Of a stretch of 15,796 nt of DNA, positions 1-6,943 are shown one piece after another. The notes beneath the pieces were generated by a model, which did not search any database, had not been told where the DNA came from, and saw only the letters and a program-made list of their open reading frames with translations. The translations under genes and the position numbers were made by a program. The first letter of the stretch is position 1; each line of letters begins with the position of its first letter. The stretch spans positions 1 through 15,796 of the forward strand of contig JAFAKI010000136.1 of the NCBI GenBank assembly GCA_019235595.1, written 5' to 3'. Source of the DNA: Mucilaginibacter sp. GTDB lineage: Bacteria > Bacteroidota > Bacteroidia > Sphingobacteriales > Sphingobacteriaceae.

Positions 1-575
1 TGCGCCGGATAAATAGCGGCAACAATGCCGATATACAAGCCGAAGAGCATAATAATGAAGTAGTAGTCCACGGATCAGCCGGCAGGACCGTTAACCTGCT
101 GATAAAAGTTCCGATGACCGAAGGTAATTTAAAATTCGGTACGGTGAATGGTGGCAACATAAACGGCAGTAACCTTAACGGCGATCTGGAAGTGAGTAAT
201 GTAAACGGGGCCATAAAACTGACCAATATATCGGGTTCAGTAGTAGCTAATACGATTAACGGCAATGTGATCGTAACCTTTAAGTCGATCGATGCTAAGG
301 CGGCTATGGCTTACTCTACTTTGAATGGCAACGTGGACGTTACTTTCCCCGCCTCATTTAAAGCAAACGTCAAACTAAAATCAGATAATGGCGATGTGTT
401 CACCGACTTTGACGTAGCTACCGATATGCACAAACCCGAAGTTACCCGCAACGACGGTAAAGGGATGTACAGTCTAAAAATTGAGGACTGGGTATATGGT
501 AAGATCAACGGCGGTGGTCCGCAATTGTTGATGAAAACTACTTTCGGGAATTTGTATATCCGAAAGGCTAAATAA
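1..575 (+). CDS. DUF4097-type beta-strand-repeat protein, 5' end missing
   Basis: The reading frame is open from base 3 to the TAA at 573-575, so the gene starts before the window; the ATG at 114 is internal. The visible 190 residues contain a run of short beta-strand repeats with Asn-Gly turns: TVNGGNING, NLNGDLEV, NVNGAIKL, TINGNVIV, TLNGNVDV. This pattern is typical of DUF4097/adhesin-like proteins, which fold as a beta-solenoid and are usually exported or surface exposed. No enzyme motif is visible and the function is unknown. A permease gene on the same strand follows after a 174-bp gap containing two perfect hairpins, so shared transcription is uncertain. Family assignment is good; the biological role cannot be read from the sequence. 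Confidence 0.8.
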   Translation, partial: RRINSGNNADIQAEEHNNEVVVHGSAGRTVNLLIKVPMTEGNLKFGTVNGGNINGSNLNGDLEVSNVNGAIKLTNISGSVVANTINGNVIVTFKSIDAKAAMAYSTLNGNVDVTFPASFKANVKLKSDNGDVFTDFDVATDMHKPEVTRNDGKGMYSLKIEDWVYGKINGGGPQLLMKTTFGNLYIRKAK

Positions 576-590
576 GCAGCACCAACGACT

Positions 591-612
591 CCTCCCCTGA
601 AATCAGGGGAGG
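591..612. repeat. Perfect 10-bp inverted repeat (intergenic hairpin)
   Basis: CCTCCCCTGA and TCAGGGGAGG are exact complements separated by AA, giving a realistic 9-bp stem with a 4-nt loop. It lies 16 bp after the DUF4097 stop codon, so it could end that transcript, but no T-run follows. GC-rich text continues after it (GGGAGGGGTAAAA), and GGGTAAAA at 620-627 pairs with TTTTACCC at 654-661. It looks like part of a dispersed intergenic element rather than a simple terminator. Confidence 0.6.
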
Positions 613-685
613 CCGGGAGGGGTAAAATCTGCGCATAGTTTAACTGCCTAAAGTTTTACCCACTCTGTCGACGCTGCGCTGGACA

Positions 686-709
686 TCTCTCCCTAAGTGT
701 AGGGAGAGA
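686..709. repeat. Perfect 10-bp inverted repeat (intergenic hairpin)
   Basis: TCTCTCCCTA (686-695) and TAGGGAGAGA (700-709) are exact complements around an AGTG loop. It sits 40 bp before the permease start codon and 74 bp after the first hairpin of this gap. The polypurine/polypyrimidine arms match the style of the hairpin at 591-612, suggesting a two-hairpin repeat element that fills the gap. Confidence 0.55.
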
Positions 710-749
710 ACTATTATCTGGAATAAATCATCTTTAAAACTCATTCGTC

Positions 750-3107
750 ATGTTAAGAAACTATATCAAAACTGCCTGGAGGAATTTGCTGCACAATAAG
801 TTTTATTCAGCTATTAATATTGCCGGCTTAGCAATCGGTTTAGCGGTCGGTATTCTGATCCTGTTATGGGTACAGGATGAACTGAGTTTTGATAGTTTTC
901 ATAAACAAACCAAAGATATTTACCGCCTTGAACTTTGGGGCGGAACGGGTAACAACCGGCAGATATTCCAGATCGGGGTAGCGCCGATAGGACCTGCCGC
1001 TAAACAGCAACTACCCGAAGTAAAGGACTATGTGCGCACCACAGGTAATTATGATTATTCGCTGTATAAATACCATGATAAAGTTTTTGGTGATGAAAAT
1101 GTAGTTTATGTTGACCAGTCGTTTTTCACGGTGTTTGATTTTAATTTGATTAAGGGCAATCCAGAGAAGCCTTTTACGGATGATCATTCAATCATCATCA
1201 CAAAAACAACTGCCCATAAGTTTTTTGGCGATGCCGATCCGATAGGTAAAGTCATCGTAGCTGACAATAAGGAAAACTTTACCGTGAGTGGGGTCATCAA
1301 TGATTTCCCGAAAAATTCCAGCCTGCGGTACGACATGATCACTCCGATCAGTCTGCATTTTAAGGCCATGCTTGCCCAGAAGAACGATATGACGAACAAT
1401 TTCAGGTTCTTTAACTATCAAACTTATCTGCTCATTAAACCCGGGGCCGATATTAAAAAACTCGCCAAGCAAATCACCCAGGTTCACCTGGCACACAAAC
1501 CGGATGATACAGATGCCGACTACCTGCTGCTGCCCCTATCAAAAATGCACTTGTACAACGCCGATTTGAGCGACAAAGGCATCACAACAGTCCGCATATT
1601 TATCATCATCGCCATATTGACCTTGACCATAGCCTGCATCAACTATGTCAACCTTTCTACCGCGCGTTCAATGCTGCGGTCGAAAGAGATCAGCATGCGC
1701 AAAATTATTGGAGCCGGAAAAGTGCAGCTCTTTCTGCAATTTATTGTTGAAACCGCTTTGCTATTCGCATTTGCAGCTGTGTTAGCAATCGCATTGATCT
1801 TTGTTTTAATTCCAACTTTTAACCAGATAGCCGGCAAGGAAATAAGCCTTAACCTCGGCGATTATCACATCTGGCTCGTGCTGTTGCTATCCAACGGCGG
1901 CACATTGGCGGCATCCAGCATTTATCCGGCGATGTTGCTTTCCTCATTTGAACCTTTAAAAGCATTAAAAGGCAAAATATCGGCAAGCATCGGCGATGTG
2001 CTTTTCCGCAAGATACTGGTGGCTACCCAATTCTCATTTTCTATTATCCTGATCATCGGCACTATCGTAATCACCGGTCAACTGAATTATATCCGTACTA
2101 CAGGCGTGGGCTATGATAAAGCACACGTGCTCTGCTTCTGGATGCGCGATATGGCGAATCACTATGATGCCGCGAGGGCTGAACTCATGAAACAGCCAGG
2201 TATATTGGATGTAACCCGCTCGAATCAGAACATCGTCCGTTTCCAGGGTTTTACAGGAAATGTCGATTGGGATGGCAAAGATCCTAAACAGAATATTATC
2301 CTTCACCCGATTGTGGTCGATAAGGGTTTGACATCCTTCTTCAAAATGAAGATGGTTGAGGGTGCGTCATTTACTGGTGCAAAAAATGATACCGCTCATT
2401 TTATTCTGAATGAAGCCGCGATAAAAGAGATGGGGATCAAAAACCCGGTTGGTAAACGCTTCCGAATGCAGGAAATCAACGGAACCATTATAGGTGTTGT
2501 AAAAGACTTTCATTACGCCTCGATGAAGCAGAAAATTGAGCCGTCGATGTTCTGGTACGTACCGAAATACCTCAACACTATCTACATAAAGACTACTGAT
2601 CGGGACGCTCCAAAGGCTATTGCCGCAGCAGAGCGTCAGTTTAAACAATACAATGGCGAGTACCCATTCGGCTATGCCTTTCTAGATGATATATTCGATA
2701 ACATCTATCAAAGCGAGCAACGCGAAGGCACCCTTTTTACTGATTTCGCAGCCATCGCCATCTTTATTTCCTGCCTGGGTTTATTGGGATTGGCCGCCTA
2801 CACTGCACAGGTTCGCACGCGTGAAATAGGCGTGCGCAAGGTACTGGGCGCAAGCGTAAGCAACCTGGTTGGCTTATTAACGAAAGACTTCCTTAAACTA
2901 GTATTACTGTCCATTGTAATCGCATCACCTGTTGCCAGGTATTTTATGCACAAATGGCTGCAGGATTTTGTCTATAAGATATCCATCAATTGGTGGGTGT
3001 TTGCATTAGCCGGAGGCATGTCTGTCATCATTGCATTCATCACTATCAGTTTCCAGGCGATTAAAGCAGCTTTGACCAACCCGGTGAAGACATTGAGGAG
3101 TGAATGA
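750..3107 (+). CDS. ABC transporter permease, MacB/FtsX type, fused two-domain form
   Basis: This 785-residue inner-membrane protein is a full-length Bacteroidota-type permease made of two MacB_PCD plus FtsX units in tandem. It starts MLRNYIKTAWRNLLHNKFYS, followed by TM1 near residues 20-42 (IAGLAIGLAVGILILLWV) and a first periplasmic domain to about residue 275. Three or four helices follow between about 280 and 440. A second periplasmic domain runs to about 665, and three further helices close the protein. Each FtsX unit carries the cytoplasmic coupling motif: RSKEISMRKIIGA at about 310-322 and VRTREIGVRKVLGA at about 688-701. Such proteins are driven by a separate ATPase subunit and typically act as mechanotransmission or export systems at the envelope. 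No ATPase gene is in the window, so the substrate is unknown. Confidence 0.92.
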   Translation: MLRNYIKTAWRNLLHNKFYSAINIAGLAIGLAVGILILLWVQDELSFDSFHKQTKDIYRLELWGGTGNNRQIFQIGVAPIGPAAKQQLPEVKDYVRTTGNYDYSLYKYHDKVFGDENVVYVDQSFFTVFDFNLIKGNPEKPFTDDHSIIITKTTAHKFFGDADPIGKVIVADNKENFTVSGVINDFPKNSSLRYDMITPISLHFKAMLAQKNDMTNNFRFFNYQTYLLIKPGADIKKLAKQITQVHLAHKPDDTDADYLLLPLSKMHLYNADLSDKGITTVRIFIIIAILTLTIACINYVNLSTARSMLRSKEISMRKIIGAGKVQLFLQFIVETALLFAFAAVLAIALIFVLIPTFNQIAGKEISLNLGDYHIWLVLLLSNGGTLAASSIYPAMLLSSFEPLKALKGKISASIGDVLFRKILVATQFSFSIILIIGTIVITGQLNYIRTTGVGYDKAHVLCFWMRDMANHYDAARAELMKQPGILDVTRSNQNIVRFQGFTGNVDWDGKDPKQNIILHPIVVDKGLTSFFKMKMVEGASFTGAKNDTAHFILNEAAIKEMGIKNPVGKRFRMQEINGTIIGVVKDFHYASMKQKIEPSMFWYVPKYLNTIYIKTTDRDAPKAIAAAERQFKQYNGEYPFGYAFLDDIFDNIYQSEQREGTLFTDFAAIAIFISCLGLLGLAAYTAQVRTREIGVRKVLGASVSNLVGLLTKDFLKLVLLSIVIASPVARYFMHKWLQDFVYKISINWWVFALAGGMSVIIAFITISFQAIKAALTNPVKTLRSE

Positions 3108-3110
3108 GGT

Positions 3111-3208
3111 GGGGGGGGTGAGTGGTGATGTGGTGAGTAGTGAATGATTGTCTATCAACTAATACAACCACTACAACCAAATTCACTATTGACTATTGAC
3201 CATTGACC
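3111..3208. repeat. Intergenic degenerate repeat: G8 run, GTGA-rich arm and four 7-mers
   Basis: Just after the permease stop there is a run of eight G (3111-3118), then a GTGA/GGTGA-rich stretch ending in TAGTGAAT (3138-3145). The other side is four tandem heptamers: ATTCACT, ATTGACT, ATTGACC and ATTGACC (3181-3208). TAGTGAAT pairs exactly with ATTCACTA (3181-3188), so the two sides form a mirrored array. It fills most of the gap before the next gene. No coding potential is seen in it. Confidence 0.6.
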
Positions 3209-3233
3209 GCTTAAATTGCAGTAAAAAACCGGT

Positions 3234-3668
3234 ATGAAACCTAAGATCCTTTTGCGAATAGCAGCAATTTTAATTCTCATTCATTGTGTACTGCATACCT
3301 ACGGTTTTAACACCTGGAAGGAAGCTCCGGACCCTATTTATAAATCCGTTGTGGATGGGATGACCGGACATCAGTTTCCTTTCATGGGTGCTACACGCAC
3401 ATTGGGCAATTTTTATGAGGGCTTTGGCTATGCCAGTTCGATAGCGTTATTTCTGATAGCAATTGTTTTATGGCTCGTTTCGGGCGAAACAAGCCGCGGT
3501 GCAAACCTTGCGAAGAAAATCATCTATGCCGTTGGGATTGCTTTGGTGGCATGGGGTATAGATGAGATTGTTTATTTCTTTCCGTTTGCAGCAGCCATCA
3601 CATTAACGGCAGCGGTGTTAACGCTGTTATCCGCTTTTGTGATGAAAAAGAACGATCAATTCAATTAA
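3234..3668 (+). CDS. Small four-helix membrane protein, unknown function
   Basis: This 144-residue protein has four predicted membrane helices, near residues 4-24, 66-84, 95-115 and 117-136. A polar, conserved-looking loop lies between the first two (FNTWKEAPDPIYKSVVDGMTGHQFPFMGATRTLG), carrying His, Asp and Arg residues. The C-terminus is short and charged (MKKNDQFN). It resembles small conserved hypothetical membrane proteins of Bacteroidota, but I recognise no named family with certainty. The start codon follows a repeat-filled gap with no recognisable Bacteroidota promoter box, so it may be read through from the permease 127 bp upstream. It converges on the lipoprotein gene, with a shared inverted repeat between them. 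Confidence 0.75.
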   Translation: MKPKILLRIAAILILIHCVLHTYGFNTWKEAPDPIYKSVVDGMTGHQFPFMGATRTLGNFYEGFGYASSIALFLIAIVLWLVSGETSRGANLAKKIIYAVGIALVAWGIDEIVYFFPFAAAITLTAAVLTLLSAFVMKKNDQFN

Positions 3669-3673
3669 CAAAC

Positions 3674-3713
3674 TGTCATTGCAGGGCGACACAATATTAC
3701 TCCTGCAATGACA
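3674..3713. terminator. Candidate bidirectional terminator, 12-bp stem
   Basis: TGTCATTGCAGG (3674-3685) and CCTGCAATGACA (3702-3713) are exact complements with a 16-nt loop. The hairpin occupies the 57-bp gap between two convergent genes, the natural place for a two-way terminator. No long T-run follows on either strand. The arm GTCATTGC also resembles a widespread type of dispersed palindrome, so it may be a repeat used as a terminator. Confidence 0.6.
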
Positions 3714-3725
3714 TATAAAATTTCT

Positions 3726-4508
3726 TTACTGTACCCTTCTATAAATTTCCGTCGTTTGTTCGCCGGTTTTCTTATCATCAATAACCTGCGAATACACATC
3801 CTTTCCTGTTAAGTTGATTTTGATAGAAAACTTATGCCCTACAAGCGCAGTATGGCTCGACCATTCTTCTTCCTCTGTCAATGAATCACTCTTGAAACTA
3901 AATGTTCCGTAACCAAAGCCATTTTTAAAAGTTGGTTTTCCGCCCTGCATTAAAGGATAGCGGTGTACAAACATAAAATGACCGCCCCAGAATATTTTGA
4001 ACTGGGTTTCATTGCTTTTGGTGGTATCCTTCCCTTTTACCCAGAAAACCTTGTCCAGTTTCCACAAACCGTCCAGTACGGAAGTATCGCTTGTATGTAT
4101 CCTGGAATAATCTTCTATCAGTTTGTATTTTACTCCTTTAATTACGGCCAGGTCCGGGATTATTTGTGTGTAGCCTGAATCCCTGCGGGTAATGGCAAGG
4201 TTAAAACTCTTTGATGAATCCAGGTAACCGCTGCTGTAGATATTACGTTCGAGTATGGTGTGACCCGTATCCAGGTTATACGCCCCGGTACCAAATCCAA
4301 CAGATGAATCGGGGGCCATGCCTGCCCACATAAAGTACCTATCGGTATAAATTTTTATTTGAGTGCGCTTATATACTGTATCCTTCCCACCGCCGCTAGC
4401 CATTTGCTTATCCATTCTGTAAACACCCGCCTGAGTCACAATCTCTTTTTTCTTACATCCAAAAATTATGCAACTTATTAAAGCCGCAAGTATTAAAATC
4501 TTTTTCAT
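3726..4508 (-). CDS. Lipoprotein with two tandem homologous domains, unknown function
   Basis: The 260-residue product has a lipoprotein signal peptide, MKKILILAALISCIIFGC, with C18 as the likely lipidated residue followed by KKK. The rest is an internal duplication. Residues 28-117 and 147-243 align as two beta-rich domains, each with G-(V/L)-(Y/W)-(R/K)-(M/L)-D-K, KDT, Q-(I/F)-K-I, FM, GFG-x-G, L-x-E and a closing F-x-(L/I)-x-I ... Y-x-Q-x-I. This resembles lipocalin-like or DUF-type small beta-barrel lipoproteins of Bacteroidota, but no specific family is claimed. It is expected to be anchored in the inner or outer membrane. It is transcribed alone from a 254-bp divergent region shared with the thioredoxin-like gene. 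Confidence 0.8.
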   Translation of the reverse strand: MKKILILAALISCIIFGCKKKEIVTQAGVYRMDKQMASGGGKDTVYKRTQIKIYTDRYFMWAGMAPDSSVGFGTGAYNLDTGHTILERNIYSSGYLDSSKSFNLAITRRDSGYTQIIPDLAVIKGVKYKLIEDYSRIHTSDTSVLDGLWKLDKVFWVKGKDTTKSNETQFKIFWGGHFMFVHRYPLMQGGKPTFKNGFGYGTFSFKSDSLTEEEEWSSHTALVGHKFSIKINLTGKDVYSQVIDDKKTGEQTTEIYRRVQ

Positions 4509-4708
4509 GTCGATTTAGTTTAATGATGAACGAAAAACTGGTATGATCTGTTAGTTAGGTTCGATGGAGCGTCCAGATCATTACCCGTCGGGATAAAACG
4601 CCGTCATCAGGGGTATGCCGATATCATGCGTTGGTGGTTTCATAAAAATAATTTTCAGGTGAATTGGTCTATTAAATTTACGAATATTTTACGTCACAAT
4701 AAAATATA

Positions 4709-4716
4709 TAATTTTG
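4709..4716 (+). promoter_or_regulatory. Candidate Bacteroidota -7 box for the thioredoxin-fold gene
   Basis: TAATTTTG matches the Bacteroidota -7 consensus TAnnTTTG exactly and lies 46 bp before the start codon. The expected -33 TTTG is only weakly represented about 20 bp upstream (TATT). The surrounding 250-bp divergent region is AT-rich, which fits a promoter. Confidence 0.45.
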
Positions 4717-4762
4717 ATAAAAACCTATCAGTTTTATCCTGGTTTTTCAATATAATCAACTG

Positions 4763-5893
4763 ATGAAAAAGCAATTAGTTTTATTCGCTTCTATTCTGCC
4801 GCTATTAATTATTTCGACCGGTTTTTTTGATGTCGAACACAAAACTTTGGAGATCGGCGCAAGCGCTCCCGACTTTAAACTGCAGGGTGTGGACGGCAAA
4901 ACTTATACGCTTGAGTCATTCAAAAATGCTAAAGTCTTAGCTGTAGTTTTCATATGTAACCACTGCCCTACCTCGCAGGCTTATGAGAAAAGGCTCATCA
5001 AACTCACAAGCGATTACAGTCCGAGAGGAGTTCGAGTAGTAGCCATCAATCCCAATAACCCGGCTTCGCTGAGGTATGACGAATTAGGCTATAGTGATGT
5101 GGGCGATTCCTTTGCAGAAATGAAGATCAGAGCCCGTAATGCGCACTTCAATTTCCCTTATTTATACGATGGCGAAACGGAAGTTGCCTCAAATAAATAC
5201 GGACCGGTATCAACTCCCCATATTTTCATTTTTGACCAGGAACGCAAGCTGCGTTACCAGGGCCGTATAGACGATACAGAAAATCCGGATAAAACACCTA
5301 CTAGCAACGATGCCCGCAATGCCATTGATGCGTTACTGGCCGGCAGGGAAGTTCCAGTTAAGACTACCAAGGTTTTTGGCTGCTCTGTAAAATGGATTGA
5401 GAAGAAAGACTGGATAAAAAAAGCTGAGGTACAATGGGCAAAAGAGCCGGTGAATTTGCAGCAGGTTGACGAAAAAGGCATTGCCGAACTTTTGCGCAAT
5501 AAAACCGATAAACTCAGACTGATAAACGTTTGGGCGACCTGGTGTGTACCCTGTGTGCAGGAATTTCCTGATTTGGTTTATATTAATCACTTATATCGTG
5601 ACCGCGGACTGCAATTGGTCACTATTAGCTCAGATGATGCTATCAATAAAGACAAGGCATTGGCCTTCTTGCAAAAGAAACAGGCGTCGGGCTTAAACTA
5701 TATCTATTCAGGCGATAGCAAGTACAAAATGATCGAAGCGATCGACCCAAAATGGCAGGGGGCATTACCTTATACCATGATCATAGAGCCCGGCGGCAAA
5801 GTGATCTACGCCAAAGAAGGCGCCTTTGATGTGGAAACACTAAAGAAGGTGATATTTGATGATCCGATGATTGGGCGTGTGTACAAGCAGTAA
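4763..5893 (+). CDS. Exported tandem thioredoxin-fold protein (PRX-like plus TlpA-like)
   Basis: The 376-residue protein has an N-terminal hydrophobic signal (residues 1-20) and two thioredoxin-fold domains. Domain 1 (about 28-215) is of the peroxiredoxin-like AhpC/TSA type, with FICNHCPTS (C65, C68), a cis-Pro-like VSTPHIFIFD segment and the GCSVKW tail seen in that family. Domain 2 (about 225-370) is TlpA/ResA-like with WATWCVPC (C261, C264) and LPYTMIIEPGGKVIY. Both domains keep a CxxC pair, so each could exchange thiols and disulfides. The protein probably acts in the periplasm, perhaps as a redox relay or in protecting envelope proteins; the partner is unknown. A long inverted repeat follows the stop codon. 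Confidence 0.88.
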   Translation: MKKQLVLFASILPLLIISTGFFDVEHKTLEIGASAPDFKLQGVDGKTYTLESFKNAKVLAVVFICNHCPTSQAYEKRLIKLTSDYSPRGVRVVAINPNNPASLRYDELGYSDVGDSFAEMKIRARNAHFNFPYLYDGETEVASNKYGPVSTPHIFIFDQERKLRYQGRIDDTENPDKTPTSNDARNAIDALLAGREVPVKTTKVFGCSVKWIEKKDWIKKAEVQWAKEPVNLQQVDEKGIAELLRNKTDKLRLINVWATWCVPCVQEFPDLVYINHLYRDRGLQLVTISSDDAINKDKALAFLQKKQASGLNYIYSGDSKYKMIEAIDPKWQGALPYTMIIEPGGKVIYAKEGAFDVETLKKVIFDDPMIGRVYKQ

Positions 5894-5908
5894 GGTAAAT
5901 ATACCATA

Positions 5909-5953
5909 CGGTTCAGACTTACGAAAAATAGAAAGTTCCATAAGTCTGAACCG
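5909..5953. terminator. Candidate bidirectional terminator, 13-bp stem
   Basis: CGGTTCAGACTTA (5909-5921) and TAAGTCTGAACCG (5941-5953) are exact complements around a 19-nt A-rich loop. It begins 15 bp after the thioredoxin-fold stop and ends 12 bp before the stop of the convergent small gene. A stem this long at a convergent junction most likely terminates both transcripts, though no strong T-run is present. Confidence 0.7.
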
Positions 5954-5965
5954 CCAATGTTTTGC

Positions 5966-6256
5966 TCAGTGGTGTGAGCCTGCCAAATCCTGCTGCGAAA
6001 CCTGGTCGGGTAAGCCAAAAGAGTTTTCGTCGTTTATCTGCATATAGGTATTAGTGCAGAGTCCAATAAGCATTCCGTCAAGCAAAGGCCGCAATGAATC
6101 AACATTCGGCGCGGTCCAGATACAGGCTGCTTGTGTTGGGTCGGCACCTGCCAGCAAACTGTGAACTTTAAAACCTTCGGGCAAAGCAGGCTCGATCTTA
6201 ACTAAGCTCCAAAACGCCTCGGGATTGGAGATTTGGTGATTTACTAAAACATGCAT
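5966..6256 (-). CDS. Small protein, possibly a ferredoxin-like dimeric barrel, unknown function
   Basis: This 96-residue protein starts MHVLVNHQISNPEAFWSLV, with a beta strand followed by a helix beginning NPEAFW. It continues with short strand and helix segments: FKVHSLLAGADPTQAACIWTAPNVDSLRPLLDGMLIGLCTNTYMQI. The layout fits small ferredoxin-like (dimeric alpha-beta barrel) proteins that sense or modify small molecules, but this is a fold guess only. The C-terminus SQQDLAGSHH is polar. There is no signal peptide, so it should be cytoplasmic. It stands alone, converging on the thioredoxin-fold gene with a shared terminator; the 268 bp upstream hold no recognised element. Confidence 0.65.
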   Translation of the reverse strand: MHVLVNHQISNPEAFWSLVKIEPALPEGFKVHSLLAGADPTQAACIWTAPNVDSLRPLLDGMLIGLCTNTYMQINDENSFGLPDQVSQQDLAGSHH

Positions 6257-6524
6257 GGTTTTATGGGTTAAAATTAATTGGCTATTAAAGCTAAGTAATT
6301 CATTATGAATTTTATATACAAAAATCAGGGAGTTATCAACCTATTTTGGAGCTATTTCTGAGGCACTTGTATCGCGGTAAAACAATTTGCCTCTTCGTGC
6401 TGTTATCATTTTATTTTAAACCAGTAACACGATGTGATCTGGAAAATAAACATTGAACTTTTAACATTAAATTCAACTTATTTTTTTAATTTGATCGACG
6501 CGGCTCAAATGCGCAACAGACCCT

Positions 6525-6803
6525 ATGGAAACAGCAACCTCCCCAACTTTTCTGGGCCAGATTTTAGATAAACTGCGCCCTGCTGACCTGCACAAAAAGG
6601 AAAACCGCTTAGCTATTAAAGCGCGTGTAGAGCATTTGTTAGCCGAAACCGGCCTGACCAAGGCAGAACTTGGATTCCGCATTCGCAGAGAGATAGTAAC
6701 CTTGCGTTCATGGTTGTCCGGTACACGCAACCTGACTATCGAAACGCTTCAGGAGTTGTGCCTATCGCTGCATATTTCTTTGGGTGATTTGGTTTTGGAA
6801 TAA
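6525..6803 (+). CDS. Small XRE-like helix-turn-helix DNA-binding protein
   Basis: The 92-residue protein has a charged N-terminal helix (ENRLAIKARVEHLLAETG) followed by an HTH region at about 44-92. In it, LTKAELGFRIRREIVTLRSWLSG has the spacing of a helix-turn-helix recognition unit, and NLTIETLQELCLSLHISLGDLV matches the last helices of XRE/Cro-type domains. It is probably a transcription regulator, possibly antitoxin-like, but no toxin gene is adjacent. The ATG at 6525 is the best start; an ATG at 6509 is out of frame. A degenerate -7 box (TTAATTTG at 6486-6493) lies about 30 bp upstream. It converges on uvrA across a cluster of hairpins. Confidence 0.7.
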   Translation: METATSPTFLGQILDKLRPADLHKKENRLAIKARVEHLLAETGLTKAELGFRIRREIVTLRSWLSGTRNLTIETLQELCLSLHISLGDLVLE

Positions 6804-6828
6804 TCGTTCATCACGCTAGTCGCTCTCG

Positions 6829-6926
6829 CGAGTTTTTAACTCGTGAGTCGCATTGCGCAAGTTTTTAACTTGCCGCATTCTTAAGCTGAAAGCTTATACC
6901 ATGCTTTACCACGAGTTGTAAGCTCG
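6829..6926. repeat. Cluster of four 15-nt palindromic units (REP-like)
   Basis: Four hairpins, each with a 6-bp stem and a 3-nt loop, follow one another: CGAGTT-TTT-AACTCG (6829-6843), CAAGTT-TTT-AACTTG (6858-6872), TAAGCT-GAA-AGCTTA (6882-6896) and CGAGTT-GTA-AGCTCG (6912-6926, one G.T pair). Centres are 29, 24 and 30 bp apart. Arm differences between units are compensated on the other arm, so the pairing rather than the sequence is kept. The cluster fills the gap between the convergent HTH and uvrA genes. It resembles REP-type elements associated with RAYT transposases, but no such transposase is in the window. Confidence 0.75.
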
Positions 6927-6943
6927 CGGCAGCAGACATTATA

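Noticed and set aside
3111..3120. G8 run as a phase-variation tract or G-quadruplex
   Set aside because: It is after the permease stop codon, not in a coding or promoter position, and only one G-run is present.
6473..6730. 85-residue minus-strand frame overlapping the HTH gene
   Set aside because: The plus-strand frame has a convincing HTH pattern and the minus-strand product is Ser/Arg-rich without recognisable features.
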